Below are positions 54,860 through 63,828 of a stretch of 64,000 nucleotides of DNA, one piece after another. Within the stretch, counting starts at the first letter, position 1; each line of letters begins with the position of its first letter. Both the position numbers and the translations under genes were made by a program. This DNA comes from JAJFUI01 sp963754135 (lineage in GTDB: Bacteria > Planctomycetota > Planctomycetia > Pirellulales > Thermoguttaceae): the NCBI GenBank assembly GCA_963754135.1, contig CAVWEY010000002.1, positions 372,001 to 436,000 on the forward strand, in the 5' to 3' direction. The notes under the pieces are model-generated. The model had not been told where the DNA came from. It did not search any database and saw only the letters and a program-made list of their open reading frames with translations.

Positions 54860-55231
54860 CTACGCCGGTTTGAACTCGGGCCCAGGCGGCCCCATCGCGA
54901 GCCACGCTCCGAACAGTCCGATAGCCAAGAGGAAGAATATGATTAGGGCAGCCTGACCCCCGGTTAATGCCGCTTTCCCAATTATCGGGTCGTAGCTTCG
55001 ATGCTTCTTGCGCAGTGTGAAGTGGTAGGTCGTGGCCAACACGAAAACTCCGAAAACGACCCACGATTTCAGTGGTGCAGGCCACTTCCCACCAGAGAAC
55101 TTCTGACCAAGCAAGACGAGCAATTCAAGGAGCCAAGAATAGACCGTGGCGAGGTAGCAGAGCATCGGAAGGACGGGAACGCGCCGAGGGGACGGATTCG
55201 TAGTCTCGTCGTTTATCGTCTTTGCCGCCAT
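54860..55231 (-). CDS. Small membrane protein of the lipid cluster
   Basis: About 123 residues, with ATG 55231 (an in-frame start at 55255 would add eight). Three hydrophobic helices are predicted: VLPMLCYLATVYSWLLELLVLL, WVVFGVFVLATTYHFTL and ALIIFFLLAIGLFGAWLAM. No family recognised. It lies between the ACP and the oxidoreductase genes with short spacers, so it is probably part of the operon. It could be an anchor or transporter for the product. Confidence 0.65.
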   Translation of the reverse strand: MAAKTINDETTNPSPRRVPVLPMLCYLATVYSWLLELLVLLGQKFSGGKWPAPLKSWVVFGVFVLATTYHFTLRKKHRSYDPIIGKAALTGGQAALIIFFLLAIGLFGAWLAMGPPGPEFKPA

Positions 55232-55266
55232 GCGGAGACTCCCGTAACGGCCCACACAACCTGTCG

Positions 55267-55527
55267 CTATTTTGCCACGACATCCTTCATTCTCGGCTCC
55301 AAGTACCGCACCGTGCTGGCCATGCTGGCCAGTTCGGTGTACTCCGTCTCGGGAACCTGAATGCGATACCGCTTCCGCAGTTCCATCACGATGTCCAGAA
55401 AGTCCATGCTGTCCAGCTCGAGCTGTTCGCGGAAGGGCACGTCCTCCTTCAGCCCGCCGAGGTCTTCGTCGGGGGCAATGTCGTGGAGGATGTCGAGGAT
55501 GGCTTGTCGGATTTCGGCGGCCGTCAT
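55267..55527 (-). CDS. Acyl carrier protein
   Basis: 86 residues with the ACP fold and the phosphopantetheine-attachment motif LELDSMDFLDIVMEL, Ser40. It is the carrier for chains built by the adjacent KAS, FabZ and FabI. Similar to the AcpP-like proteins found in secondary lipid clusters, with a Met after the Ser as is typical. The upstream gap to the KAS gene carries short TCTGACCTC-type repeats. Confidence 0.93.
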   Translation of the reverse strand: MTAAEIRQAILDILHDIAPDEDLGGLKEDVPFREQLELDSMDFLDIVMELRKRYRIQVPETEYTELASMASTVRYLEPRMKDVVAK

Positions 55528-55602
55528 GGTCAGAAAACAGAGGTCAGAGAACAGGAGTCAGAGGTCAGAAATCAGCCGCTTGCGGCTTCGCAAGTGAGGC
55601 GT

Positions 55603-56848
55603 CTATATTTGTCGAACGATTACTACGGAATTGATCCCCAGCATCCCGAACGAATTGTTGAGTATCGCGTCAATGCGATTTGTTTGGCGGGGCTCGTTGG
55701 CCACGAGCCCTGGCAACTCGCACTGGGGATCGAGCCGCTCGAGGTTGATCGTGGCGTGGCAGACGCCGTCCTGGAAGGCGGGCAGATTGCCGGCCAGTTC
55801 CAGCGCCGGCCGCGCCCATGGCGTGGCCGATGAAACTCTTGGTGTTGTTGAACAAGGTGTGGCGGCCGTTCTGGCCCCACACGCGCCGCAGCGCCTCGCA
55901 CTCCTGGGCGTCGCCCGAGGTGGTGCTCGTGGCGTGGGTGCTGACGATGCCGATCCCCTCGGGGTCCATCGCCGCCCGGTGCAACGCCAGGCGGATGCAC
56001 TCGGCCTGGCGGGTTGGATCGGGCAAGACGAAGTCGGTGGCGTCGCTGTTCATGGCGTAGCCGGCGACCTCGCCATAGACCTTCGCCCCGCGGCGGCGGG
56101 CGTCAGTGAGGCGTTCGAGCACGAACATGCAGCCCCCCTCGGCGACCACGATGCCGTTGCGGTCCAGGTCGAAGGGGCGGGAGGCCCTGGCGGGCTCGAC
56201 GTGACTGGCCAGCGCCCCTTGGCTGTGGAAACTGGCGAAGATGCCGAAGGTGCCGATGCTCTCCGAGACGCCGCCGCACAGGGCCACGTCGCAATCGCCC
56301 AGCCGGAGCATCTGCACGCCTTGGATCACCCCGGCGTTGCCGGCCGCGCAGGCCGCCCCGAGCGTGTAGTGCGGCCCGGTGATGCCCAGGTTCAGCGAGA
56401 TTTCGCCCGCCGGGTTGTTGGCCACCGTGCGCGGGTTGTGGTGATGCGACCAATACTGGGTGTCGTAATCGAAGCCCTTGAGGAGGTGGATTTCGTTCTC
56501 GGTCTCGACGTTGCCGTGTTCGGTCACGCCCACGTAGATGCCGACCGTCGAGCGGTCGACGTTCTCCCAGTCGAGGCCGGAGTCCTGGATCGCCTCATGG
56601 GAGCAGAAGATGCCGATGCCGCCGGCGCGGGTGCCGCGGCGGACCTCCTTCCGTTTTTGATAGCGAAGCTCGTCGAAGTGGCAGACCCCCGCCAGCGTGG
56701 GGCCGAAGTAGCGGGTCTCGTAGGCCGTCACGCCGCTCCGCCCTTCGAGCAACGCCTGGCGGAACTCGGGCAGGGAATTCCCGTTCGGCGCGGTGAGGCC
56801 CACGCCGGTAATCACGATCCGTTGCTCGTCCGGCCGTTCCATCGCCAT
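55603..56848 (-). CDS. Beta-ketoacyl-ACP synthase II (FabF-like, one frameshift)
   Basis: KAS II condensing enzyme that extends acyl-ACP with malonyl-ACP. From ATG 56848: RIVITGVGLTAPNGNSLPEF, active-site Cys in LGAACAAGNAGVIQG, the loop VVAEGGCMFVLE, the first His in STHATSTTSGDAQE and the second in NTKSFIGHAMGAAGA, so the Cys-His-His triad is complete. The C-terminal part (LELAGNLPAFQDGVCHATINLERLD and LNNSFGMLGINSVVIVR) is in a different frame with a slip near 55815. First gene of the lipid cluster. The 380 bases upstream hold no supportable gene. Confidence 0.9.
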
Positions 56849-57231
56849 CGCTACATAGCGCCCAAGTGCCAAACTCTTAAGGCTACTCGGTTTGACGGTG
56901 GTTGGCAAGCCGGCTGGCGAGCGGCTGGGGCAACGAATGCGTCGCGGGTGGGGCGGTTACATGCTTTGGTGTTACCGAAAATCGCCCGCCGAATAGCCGA
57001 TTTTCGCTCATCCCGCCCGTCCGACGCCAATCCTGACCAGGCAGAATGGTTGCTCCCTGGTCGAATTACGGGTACGATGCAACGGTTTGTGGCGCGCGAG
57101 TTGCCGCGTGACGGCTTGTGACGTTGGGCCGGATCGGTGCAAGACGATGACGGACGCTGAACGGTTCAACGCCCATGTCCCTAAAAAGCATTGTTCCCGC
57201 CGTGGACGAAAATCTCTGGGAGGCTTATGCC

Positions 57232-57777
57232 ATGTCCCTGGAGGACGTAACCGACCGGCTGCGCCGCATCGCCCGCGCGCTGGAGGAGAAGTCGGTTCCC
57301 TATGCCGTCGTGGGTGGGCAAGCCGTGGCGCTTTGGGTGGCTGCGAAAGAGCCGGCCGCCGTGCGGACGACTAAGGACGTGGACCTCTTGATCCGCCGCG
57401 ACGATCTCCCCCAGGCCCGGGCCGCGGCGTTGTCGGCGGGCATGGACTATTTCGAGGTCCTCGGCGTGGGCATGTTCCTGGACCGCAATGACCCCAACCC
57501 CCGCCATGCCGTCCATCTGCTCTGGGCCGGTGAGAAGGTCCGGCCGGAGTACGAGTGGCCTTCTCCCACGATCGACCAGCGGCAGCGCGTCGGGGGAATT
57601 CAAGCGGTTTCGCTGCCCGGCCTGGTGCTGATGAAGCTTCTGTCCAACCGCGACCAGGACCGCGTCCATCTCCGCGATATGATCGACGTAGGGCTGGTCG
57701 GCCGGGAGATGCTCGACCGGCTGCCGCGCAGTTTGGCGCCGCGTTTGGAGGCGCTGCTGGCGGAGTTGGGACGATAG
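57232..57777 (+). CDS. Nucleotidyltransferase-like protein (intact paralogue)
   Basis: 181 residues from ATG 57232 with GGGAGG eight bases upstream; an in-frame ATG at 57175 is less likely. VPYAVVGGQAVALWVAAKEP, RTTKDVDLLIRRDDL (spaced Asp pair), HAVHLLWAGEKVRPEY and a helical C-terminus (LVLMKLLSNRDQDRVHLRDMIDV) match a minimal nucleotidyltransferase family. It is the intact counterpart of the frameshifted gene at 4724-5279. Function unknown; no partner HEPN gene is adjacent. Confidence 0.75.
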   Translation: MSLEDVTDRLRRIARALEEKSVPYAVVGGQAVALWVAAKEPAAVRTTKDVDLLIRRDDLPQARAAALSAGMDYFEVLGVGMFLDRNDPNPRHAVHLLWAGEKVRPEYEWPSPTIDQRQRVGGIQAVSLPGLVLMKLLSNRDQDRVHLRDMIDVGLVGREMLDRLPRSLAPRLEALLAELGR

Positions 57778-57793
57778 CACCCTTGCAAACCGC

Positions 57794-58783
57794 TCACCGC
57801 AACCCCGCCGCCGCCAGCCGGCGCATCCCCTCGGCCATCGAGATTCTCGGTTCGTAGCCGAAGTCGTGGCGGGCCCGCGCAATGTTGAAGTAGTGCGAGG
57901 TGGACAACTGCGCCGCCAGGAACCGCGTCATCGGCGGCTGGCCGCGCAACCCCAGCAGCCGGTAGACCGATTCGTAGGCGGCGCCCATCAGCCATGCCGC
58001 CCGTGGCGACATCGACTTGCGCACCGGCGGCAGTCCGGCCAGGGCCAGAATCGCGTCGATCCACGCCCAGCAGTTGACCGGCTCTCCCTGGCTGATGAAG
58101 TACGCCCGGCCGGCCGCGGGCGAGCCGGGCTTCAGGGTGTCGGCCGCCAGCAGGTGGGCCGCCGCCGCGTTCTCGACGTACACCGTGTCGATCAGGTTCC
58201 GTCCGTCGCCGATCCGCCGCAGCCGGCCTTTTCTGGCGTCGTCCAGAATTCGCGGGATCAAGTGCCGGTCGCGCGGGCCCCAGATCAGGTGCGGCCGAAG
58301 CGCGCAGCAGAGCAGCCCAGCCTTGCCGTTGGCCGCCAACACGTGCTGTTCGGCCAGGGCTTTCGAGTGGGGATAAGGGCAGAGCCACCGTCGGGCATAG
58401 GGGACCGACTCATCGACCCCCTCTTGGCTGCGGCCGTCGTAGGTGACGCTCGGGCTGCTGGTATAGACCAGCCGGCCGACACCATGCGCGCGGCAACCGT
58501 CGACGACGTACCGCGTGCCCAGCACGTTGATTTCGTAATAGTCATTCCACCGGCCGCCGATGCCGGTCATTCCGCCAGTGTGAAACACGGCATCCATGCC
58601 ACGGCAGGCCTCGACCACTGCCGGCCGGTCCCGCAGATCGGCACGGACGGTCTCGACGCCCAGGGCGTCGAGTTGCGGATGGCTTACACGGCAGAGCGCG
58701 CGGACACGGTCCCCCCGGGCTGTCAGTTGTTCGACGACGTACAGGCCCAGAAATCCGCCCGCGCCGGTGACAAGAGCGTTCAT
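57794..58783 (-). CDS. NAD-dependent reductase of the 3-beta-HSD/OleD type
   Basis: A 329-residue extended SDR. NALVTGAGGFLGLYVVEQL, RADLRDRPAV, VFHTGGMTGIGG, Ser in VYTSSPSVTYDG, YPHSKALAE (YxxxK) and the 3-beta-HSD-type DTVYVENAAAAHLLAAD and PRAAWLMGAAYESVYRLLG are present. Similar proteins reduce beta-keto acids in head-to-head olefin synthesis (OleD) or sterol intermediates. It lies 950 bases from the KAS gene on the same strand but is separated by the plus-strand nucleotidyltransferase gene, so membership of the lipid pathway is only a possibility. Confidence 0.82.
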   Translation of the reverse strand: MNALVTGAGGFLGLYVVEQLTARGDRVRALCRVSHPQLDALGVETVRADLRDRPAVVEACRGMDAVFHTGGMTGIGGRWNDYYEINVLGTRYVVDGCRAHGVGRLVYTSSPSVTYDGRSQEGVDESVPYARRWLCPYPHSKALAEQHVLAANGKAGLLCCALRPHLIWGPRDRHLIPRILDDARKGRLRRIGDGRNLIDTVYVENAAAAHLLAADTLKPGSPAAGRAYFISQGEPVNCWAWIDAILALAGLPPVRKSMSPRAAWLMGAAYESVYRLLGLRGQPPMTRFLAAQLSTSHYFNIARARHDFGYEPRISMAEGMRRLAAAGLR

Positions 58784-58831
58784 TTCCGGCTAATCCGCCA
58801 GTGGAAGGAGGAGACGCCAAGTCCTTTTCTT

Positions 58832-59028
58832 TAGCCCAGGCGTTTCACGCCTGGGATGAAGAAGCCACCCTACCCTTTTTCCCCTTTTTCATCAAGCCGC
58901 TTTCAGGCGGCGGCCTTTGCCTGCCTGGCCGATCCGCCCAGCGGAACTCCGCGGCCCCCTGAAGGGGGCCTAAAGGAAAAGTACTCTCGAACGCGACCAC
59001 CGCTCCGCAGGCGTAAACGCCTGGGCTA
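58832..59028. repeat. Inverted repeats in the intergenic gap
   Basis: Arms at 58832-58855 (TAGCCCAGGCGTTTCACGC at the start) and 59009-59028 (AGGCGTAAACGCCTGGGCTA) form the outer pair. Between them is a CTTTCAGGCGG/CCGCCCAGCG-like region. The gap 58784-59045 contains no gene. Confidence 0.75.
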
Positions 59029-59045
59029 GAGAAAAGATTCGCGTG

Positions 59046-59525
59046 CTAACCATTGCTTCCTTGATCTTGACCCTGGCGATCCAGTTCCAGCCTGACAACG
59101 ACTTTATCGACGAGGCGGTTCGCCCACCAGAGCAGGTAACGCGCCAGCAGCGTCAAGGTGGCGTAGGGGAACAGGAACACTGCCATGACGATCGCGAACG
59201 TCAGCCACCAGTTTCCACCACCCTGTTCAGCAACGATCGCGGTGGTGAACTCGAAGTAGAACAACGCCAATAGGGCAAGACCATCCAACACGTGCCAAGA
59301 CGCCAGCAACGTCCGAAAGCCTTTCGGTTGCAGCGACCGCGGCACATTCGGCCGGTCACCGCCACTGAAGTAGAGATGGAGCACAATCAAGAAAGATACC
59401 ATCAGCGCGTAGACTACGTGCTCCTTGCCCCACCCACGAATCAACATGTCCATTGCCGATGCCCAAGGCAGGACAATGCGAAACAGAATCCAAAGGATTG
59501 TTGAGATTCGTCTCGACGTCATCAA
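59046..59525 (-). CDS. Small multi-pass membrane protein
   Basis: 159 residues with about four helices (ILWILFRIVLPWASAM, VVYALMVSFLIVLHLYFSG, LLASWHVLDGLALLALFYFEF, WLTFAIVMAVFLFPYATLTLLARYLLW) and a basic, Gln-rich tail. No family recognised. It may be a relative of poorly known planctomycete membrane proteins. Confidence 0.65.
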   Translation of the reverse strand: MMTSRRISTILWILFRIVLPWASAMDMLIRGWGKEHVVYALMVSFLIVLHLYFSGGDRPNVPRSLQPKGFRTLLASWHVLDGLALLALFYFEFTTAIVAEQGGGNWWLTFAIVMAVFLFPYATLTLLARYLLWWANRLVDKVVVRLELDRQGQDQGSNG

Positions 59526-59628
59526 TTCGAGTCAACGCACAACCGCCAACATCGTCAACAGGACGATCCAAGCGCTCCCAGCACCGATCGCTGCGGTCAA
59601 CCACCGCAGGATGAGACCACCGGATTTC

Positions 59629-59943
59629 CTATGTCGCCACCAACTGCCATTGCTTCGCTCGCGCCGCGAGTTCCTCGGCGTACAGTGGCCAGCCGTGGAG
59701 CGTTGCCGGGTCGAAGTCGGCGCCGTTCGGCCAAACCAGGGTGTGCGCCTCGGGGTCGAGGCGGACCTGCCGGAACAACGACCGCTCGCGCAACGGACCC
59801 AACAACCCCCCGGAGAGGACCGGCGCAAAGTCGATAGTTTGCTCGGTGCCGCCCTCGAACCGCATCCGAGGCGAATACTCTCCAATGAGGTCGAAAGCAG
59901 CGATGCGGTGGATCGGATGGTTCATTATATCGCCAAACAGCAT
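59629..59943 (-). CDS. DUF2442 family protein
   Basis: 104 residues (or 98 from ATG 59925). The pattern HRIAAFDLIGEYSPRMRFEGGTEQTIDFAPVL, LFRQVRLDPEAHTLVWPNGADFDPATLHGWPLY matches DUF2442, a family commonly encoded next to DUF4160 proteins and suspected to be toxin-antitoxin-like. I found no DUF4160 partner in the neighbouring sequence; the gap 59944-60170 holds no supportable gene. Confidence 0.82.
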   Translation of the reverse strand: MLFGDIMNHPIHRIAAFDLIGEYSPRMRFEGGTEQTIDFAPVLSGGLLGPLRERSLFRQVRLDPEAHTLVWPNGADFDPATLHGWPLYAEELAARAKQWQLVAT

Positions 59944-60170
59944 ATCGCCTCATGGCCCACCCGTCAACGGGGTGCTAATTCCCGCTGCGCCGAATACGCC
60001 TTCCCAGATCGCCCAGCATCCGCACTATACGCCTCTTCCTGCCTCCCATTCCTCACCTTCTGAACCGCTCTTGACCCCGCGGATAGGCGTTGGTATTGAA
60101 AGGCTCTACTTGTCCGATTTTCTCATCTTTTCTTGGTCACGCCCCCCTCCCGGCAGCAAAGGGGAATGGG

Positions 60171-61547
60171 ATGAAATCTGCAAGAATACTCTACGGCCTG
60201 GCGGCCGTGTGGTGGGTCTTGGCGCTGTCGCAGGCCGTGGCTCAGCGGGTGCAATTTGCCACGCCGGTCGCCGCCGATCCAACTGCGCCGGCCAGCGTAG
60301 CCCCGCCGCTAGGTCCCGCGCCGCCCTCGGCCTACGGCCCGTCCGCGGCACCCTCGCCGTATCCAGCGCCACCGCCCAGCGCACCTCCCGCGGCGACGTA
60401 TCCGCCGCCGGCCCCGGTTTGGGGCCCGGCCCCCGCGGCGCCCGGCGCGCCGGCTCCTGCCGCTCCCGGCGCCCCCGGTGCGATGGGGGCGCCCGGCAGC
60501 CTCCCGCCCACCTACACGGTCCCGCCCGGCGCGGCCGCTCCGCCGGGCGCGGTTCCGGGCGGGGGAATCCAGCCGCCGCCGCCCAATTGGGACCCCTACG
60601 CCACGCCCGGCGGCGCACCCAGTCCGCTGTTGCCGCAGGACCCCTATCTCCAAGGCGGCTGTGGGCAGTTCAGCATGGCCACGATGCAGAAGTTCATCCA
60701 GCACGTGGACCTCAACTTCGATTGGTTTGCCGGCAACGGCGACCACGAATTGGGCATCGACGATGTGAATCTGAGCGTCACGTTCTCCTTTCCGATGCTC
60801 TACAACTCGGCCACGCCGCTGTTGGTGACGCCGGGTTTCGCCGTCCACTACTGGTCGGGGCCGGTCTCCGTGCTCCCGCCCGCTATGGATCCCACGCCCG
60901 CCCCGGCCGACATGCCGCCGCGGACCTACGACGCCTATCTGGACTTCGCCTGGAACCCGTGGGTCAACGAGTTCTTCGGCGCCGAGTTGAACTTCCGCAC
61001 GGGCGTGTACAGCGACTTCTACTTGGTCACCAACCAGAGCCTCCGCTACATGGGCAAGGGCGAGGCCGTGTTGCGGTTCTCGCCCAGTGTGACCGTTAAG
61101 GCGGGCATTTGGTATCTGGACCGCGTGACGACGAAGATTCTGCCCGCCGGCGGCATCTGCTGGACGCCCAACCCCGACGTCTATTTCGACATCCTCTTTC
61201 CCAACCCGAAGATCGGCAAGCGGCTCACCACCTGGGGCAACACCGAGTGGTGGCTCTACGCCCGCGGCGACTACGGCGGCGGCGTCTGGACCGTGCAACG
61301 CAACACGGATATCTACAACAACTCGGTGGCTGCCAACGGCGTGTTCTATCCGAAAATGAGCGCCGATCTGGTCGATTACGACGACATCCGCATCGCCCTG
61401 GGGCTGGAGTTCAAGACGCTCCATCAGTTGAAGGGCAACTTCGAGGTCGGCTTCGCCTGCGACCGGCAATTGAACTACAAGAGCGGCCTGCCCCCGGCGT
61501 TCTATCCCAACAGCACGGTCTTCGTCGGCGCGGGACTGTCGTATTGA
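60171..61547 (+). CDS. Outer-membrane barrel-like protein A with proline-rich linker
   Basis: 458 residues from ATG 60171. Signal peptide (YGLAAVWWVLALSQAVAQ), about 120 residues of Pro/Ala-rich linker, then a domain with HVDLNFDWFAGNGDHELGIDDVNLSVTFSFP, LVTPGFAVHYWSGP, ELNFRTGVYSDF, VTVKAGIWYLDRVTTKILPAGGICWTPNPDVYFDILFPNPKI and a C-terminal strand ending in Tyr. The alternating pattern suggests a beta barrel. It is paralogous to the next gene and is close to the DUF6268-like planctomycete proteins. Role unknown. Confidence 0.75.
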   Translation: MKSARILYGLAAVWWVLALSQAVAQRVQFATPVAADPTAPASVAPPLGPAPPSAYGPSAAPSPYPAPPPSAPPAATYPPPAPVWGPAPAAPGAPAPAAPGAPGAMGAPGSLPPTYTVPPGAAAPPGAVPGGGIQPPPPNWDPYATPGGAPSPLLPQDPYLQGGCGQFSMATMQKFIQHVDLNFDWFAGNGDHELGIDDVNLSVTFSFPMLYNSATPLLVTPGFAVHYWSGPVSVLPPAMDPTPAPADMPPRTYDAYLDFAWNPWVNEFFGAELNFRTGVYSDFYLVTNQSLRYMGKGEAVLRFSPSVTVKAGIWYLDRVTTKILPAGGICWTPNPDVYFDILFPNPKIGKRLTTWGNTEWWLYARGDYGGGVWTVQRNTDIYNNSVAANGVFYPKMSADLVDYDDIRIALGLEFKTLHQLKGNFEVGFACDRQLNYKSGLPPAFYPNSTVFVGAGLSY

Positions 61548-61548
61548 G

Positions 61549-61610
61549 GAATGATGAATGATGAAGGTTACACTGAGACTGTTGTTGCTGGCATTCATCA
61601 TTCATCATTC
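61549..61610. repeat. GATGAAT hairpin repeat at the start of protein B
   Basis: GAATGATGAATGATGAA (61549-61565) and its complement TTCATCATTCATCATTC (61594-61610) flank the first codons of the next gene. The left arm supplies the start codons and the right arm codes for the hydrophobic FIIHHSSFI of the signal peptide. Confidence 0.8.
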
Positions 61611-62580
61611 ATCATTCATCGTCCTGTATGCCCAGGTCGTCCGGCTGCCGGACGTAGTTCCGCCGGAGGAAGGGCCGCCGGCGCTGCTTGTCTCGCATCC
61701 CGATTCGTCGTCGCAGATTCTCCAGGCGCCGGGCGAGACGGACGTGGCCCCGGCCACGCCCCCGCCCGGCCAGCCGACGCTTCCGCCGGGCGTCCGCAAC
61801 GGCGTCTTTCAGAAGTTCCTCTTCGATTACACCTGGTTGGCCCCCGGCGGGGCCGACGGGCTTGGCAGCAACGACGTGCAGTTGCAAGCGATCTTCGCCC
61901 TGCCTTGCCCGACCGTCAATTCACCGCTGGTGATTACGCCCGGCTTCGCGGTCCACTACTTGCAAGGGCCGACCAACGCCGATCTGCCCCCGCAACTCCA
62001 CGAAGGCTGGCTCGATTTCCGCTGGCTCTCGCAGGTCACTCCCAAGTTCGGGCTTGATCTGGCCCTGACGCCGGGCATCTACAGCGATTTTGAGCAAGGG
62101 AGCAGCAAGGCGTTCCGGCTGCAAGCCCACGCCGCGGCCGCCTGGACCTACAACGAGACAACCAAGCTCGTCCTCGGGGCGGCGTATCTCGACCGGCCGG
62201 ATGTCAACGTGATTCCGATCGGCGGAGTGGTCTGGACGCCGTCGGCCGACGTGAACTTCGATCTGATCTTCCCGCATCCGAAAGTCTCGCGGCGCATCTA
62301 CTGGAGCGGCCTGTGTACTGACACTGTGCAGGACTGGGCATACATCGCCGGCGAGTTCACCGGCGACGCCTGGGCCATCGCCGGCCCCGGCGGAATCGCC
62401 GAACAGGTCGTGCTCAGCGACTATCGGCTGATCCTCGGCTTGGAGCGGAAGGTTGCCGGGGGCTTGAGTTCCCGGGTCGAGGTCGGCTACGTCTTCGGCC
62501 GCCGCATCCGGTACAGCGACGGCCAGCCCGACTTCTATCCCACCGATACCGTGATGTTCCGCGGCGGACTGACCTATTAG
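61558..62580 (+). CDS. Outer-membrane barrel-like protein B (paralogue of A)
   Basis: 340 residues. It has the same domain as protein A: FLFDYTWLAPGGADGLGSNDVQLQAIFALP, LVITPGFAVHYLQGP, DLALTPGIYSDF, LVLGAAYLDRPDVNVIPIGGVVWTPSADVNFDLIFPHPKV and a C-terminal aromatic end, but a shorter linker. It starts ten bases after the first gene and is probably co-transcribed. Its signal peptide is encoded partly by a hairpin repeat (FIIHHSSFIVLYAQ). The pair is a recent-looking tandem duplication, though identity is moderate. Confidence 0.75.
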   Translation: MMKVTLRLLLLAFIIHHSSFIVLYAQVVRLPDVVPPEEGPPALLVSHPDSSSQILQAPGETDVAPATPPPGQPTLPPGVRNGVFQKFLFDYTWLAPGGADGLGSNDVQLQAIFALPCPTVNSPLVITPGFAVHYLQGPTNADLPPQLHEGWLDFRWLSQVTPKFGLDLALTPGIYSDFEQGSSKAFRLQAHAAAAWTYNETTKLVLGAAYLDRPDVNVIPIGGVVWTPSADVNFDLIFPHPKVSRRIYWSGLCTDTVQDWAYIAGEFTGDAWAIAGPGGIAEQVVLSDYRLILGLERKVAGGLSSRVEVGYVFGRRIRYSDGQPDFYPTDTVMFRGGLTY

Positions 62581-62601
62581 TTTCTGCTGCGTGGGGCTCT
62601 T

Positions 62602-62699
62602 GTAGGGTGGGACAAGGCAGCCGCAGTCCCACCACAACCCGCCAGCGACAATCCGCGAACCGACCGTGGTGGGACTGCGGCTGCCTTGTCCCACCCTAC
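62602..62699. repeat. Perfect 34-bp inverted repeat
   Basis: Arms at 62602-62635 and 62666-62699 are exact complements; each starts GTAGGGTGGGACAAGGCAG. This is the longest perfect pair in the window and follows protein B at 21 bases. Possible terminator. Confidence 0.9.
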
Positions 62700-62775
62700 C
62701 CCCTCCCGACGGCCCTGAAACGGGCGTTAGCCAGTTGGTCAGCAACTCGTCGAATTTCCAAAATTACACGTCTCC

Positions 62776-62808
62776 CCTCGCCCCTTGGGAGAGGGGCTGG
62801 GGGTGAAG
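62776..62808. repeat. REP-like element (CCCTTGGGAGAGGGG type)
   Basis: A single copy of the CCCCTTGGGAGAGGGGCTGGGGGTGA element that also occurs inside hydA of module 1 and, degenerate, in miaB. The rest of 62700-63227 contains further short inverted repeats (for example AGATTAGCGGAG and GCCGCTGATT) and no gene I can support. Confidence 0.75.
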
Positions 62809-63227
62809 GCAACAGCGGGCGACATTCTACCACAAGCCCTGGCCCAATTTCTACTGTTTTTCTACCGTCACCGGGCCGTTATCCAGGCCGCGGGCCACTT
62901 GACGCCCCGTGGAGGGAGGGTAGAATGGGCGATACCGCCGGGGCGTTGCCCGAGCAGGCCCGCCCGAACCGGCCCGTCAGATTAGCGGAGATTAGTGAGA
63001 ATTAGCGTTCCCCGCCCCTTCCGGCACAGCAACGGGCACACTAATCGCCGCTGATTTCCACTGATGAGTTGCCCGCGCGGGGGTTGAAACCGCGAAGCAC
63101 GCGGTATTGCTAGGGTTGGGGGCGAGAAACGGGCTGCGTCCCCGATTCGACTCCCATCGTGGCTCTCCTACCTTCATTCTAGGACCGCGACAATATGATC
63201 TTGAACCCGTAGGTTTGGTATGCGTAC

Positions 63228-63707
63228 CTAGTAGTCGTTGATCTCCAGGTAACCGCCGTTATTGGTGTTCACGTTGTATACAAGATCTACCACCTGTATT
63301 ACGCCATCCTTACAATTCCAATACCAATAATGGTTGCCGTTCAGTGTCTGTGTCCGAACTGGATCTCCGAATGTTTTGAATAGCGCAGCCTTCGGTACTT
63401 GGAGACCATTTCCACTCTTATCGAAGTACGATGACTTGAGTTGCTTGTATTTCTCTCGCCACTCCTCCTTGGTCATCTGGGTTGTATCGTAGGCGGTACT
63501 CGCACTCGCGCCAACCGTCCCGTTTGCCGTCGTGATTGGCACGCTCGATCGTTGCTGCACGAGGACCACGACCAAGATCAAACAAAGCAATCCGATTACG
63601 GCGAGGAGGGGCTTGATCAGCTTTTCCGTTGTCGTCTTGCGCGTCACTGGTCGTAGCGGCGGCGGTCCCTTCGGTAGATCGTTGAGGAAGTCAAGTTCGT
63701 CGCTCAT
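63228..63707 (-). CDS. Single-pass membrane protein with extracytoplasmic domain
   Basis: 159 residues from ATG 63707 (a tandem ATG at 63710 is the alternative; TAGGAGAAG precedes). A short tail (SDELDFLNDLPKGPPPLRPV) leads to a membrane helix (LIKPLLAVIGLLCLILVVVLV) and a soluble domain with MTKEEWREKYKQLKSSYFDKSGNGLQV, FKTFGDPVRTQTLNGNHYWYWNCKDGVIQVV. The last part resembles the small SmpA/OmlA-like fold that reads sequence parameters of a partner protein, but this is only a shape match. Codon use is less GC-rich than in the neighbours, suggesting a different history. Confidence 0.6.
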   Translation of the reverse strand: MSDELDFLNDLPKGPPPLRPVTRKTTTEKLIKPLLAVIGLLCLILVVVLVQQRSSVPITTANGTVGASASTAYDTTQMTKEEWREKYKQLKSSYFDKSGNGLQVPKAALFKTFGDPVRTQTLNGNHYWYWNCKDGVIQVVDLVYNVNTNNGGYLEINDY

Positions 63708-63828
63708 CATTCTTCTCCTACTTGAACCAGGAAACGGGTCAGAACCTATGCCGTTGCGCTTTTTTCGGTAAATCGTTGTGAAACGCCTTGGTTTCTCGGT
63801 ATTTGAGGGCGGTTGTGCGATGTTTGCC

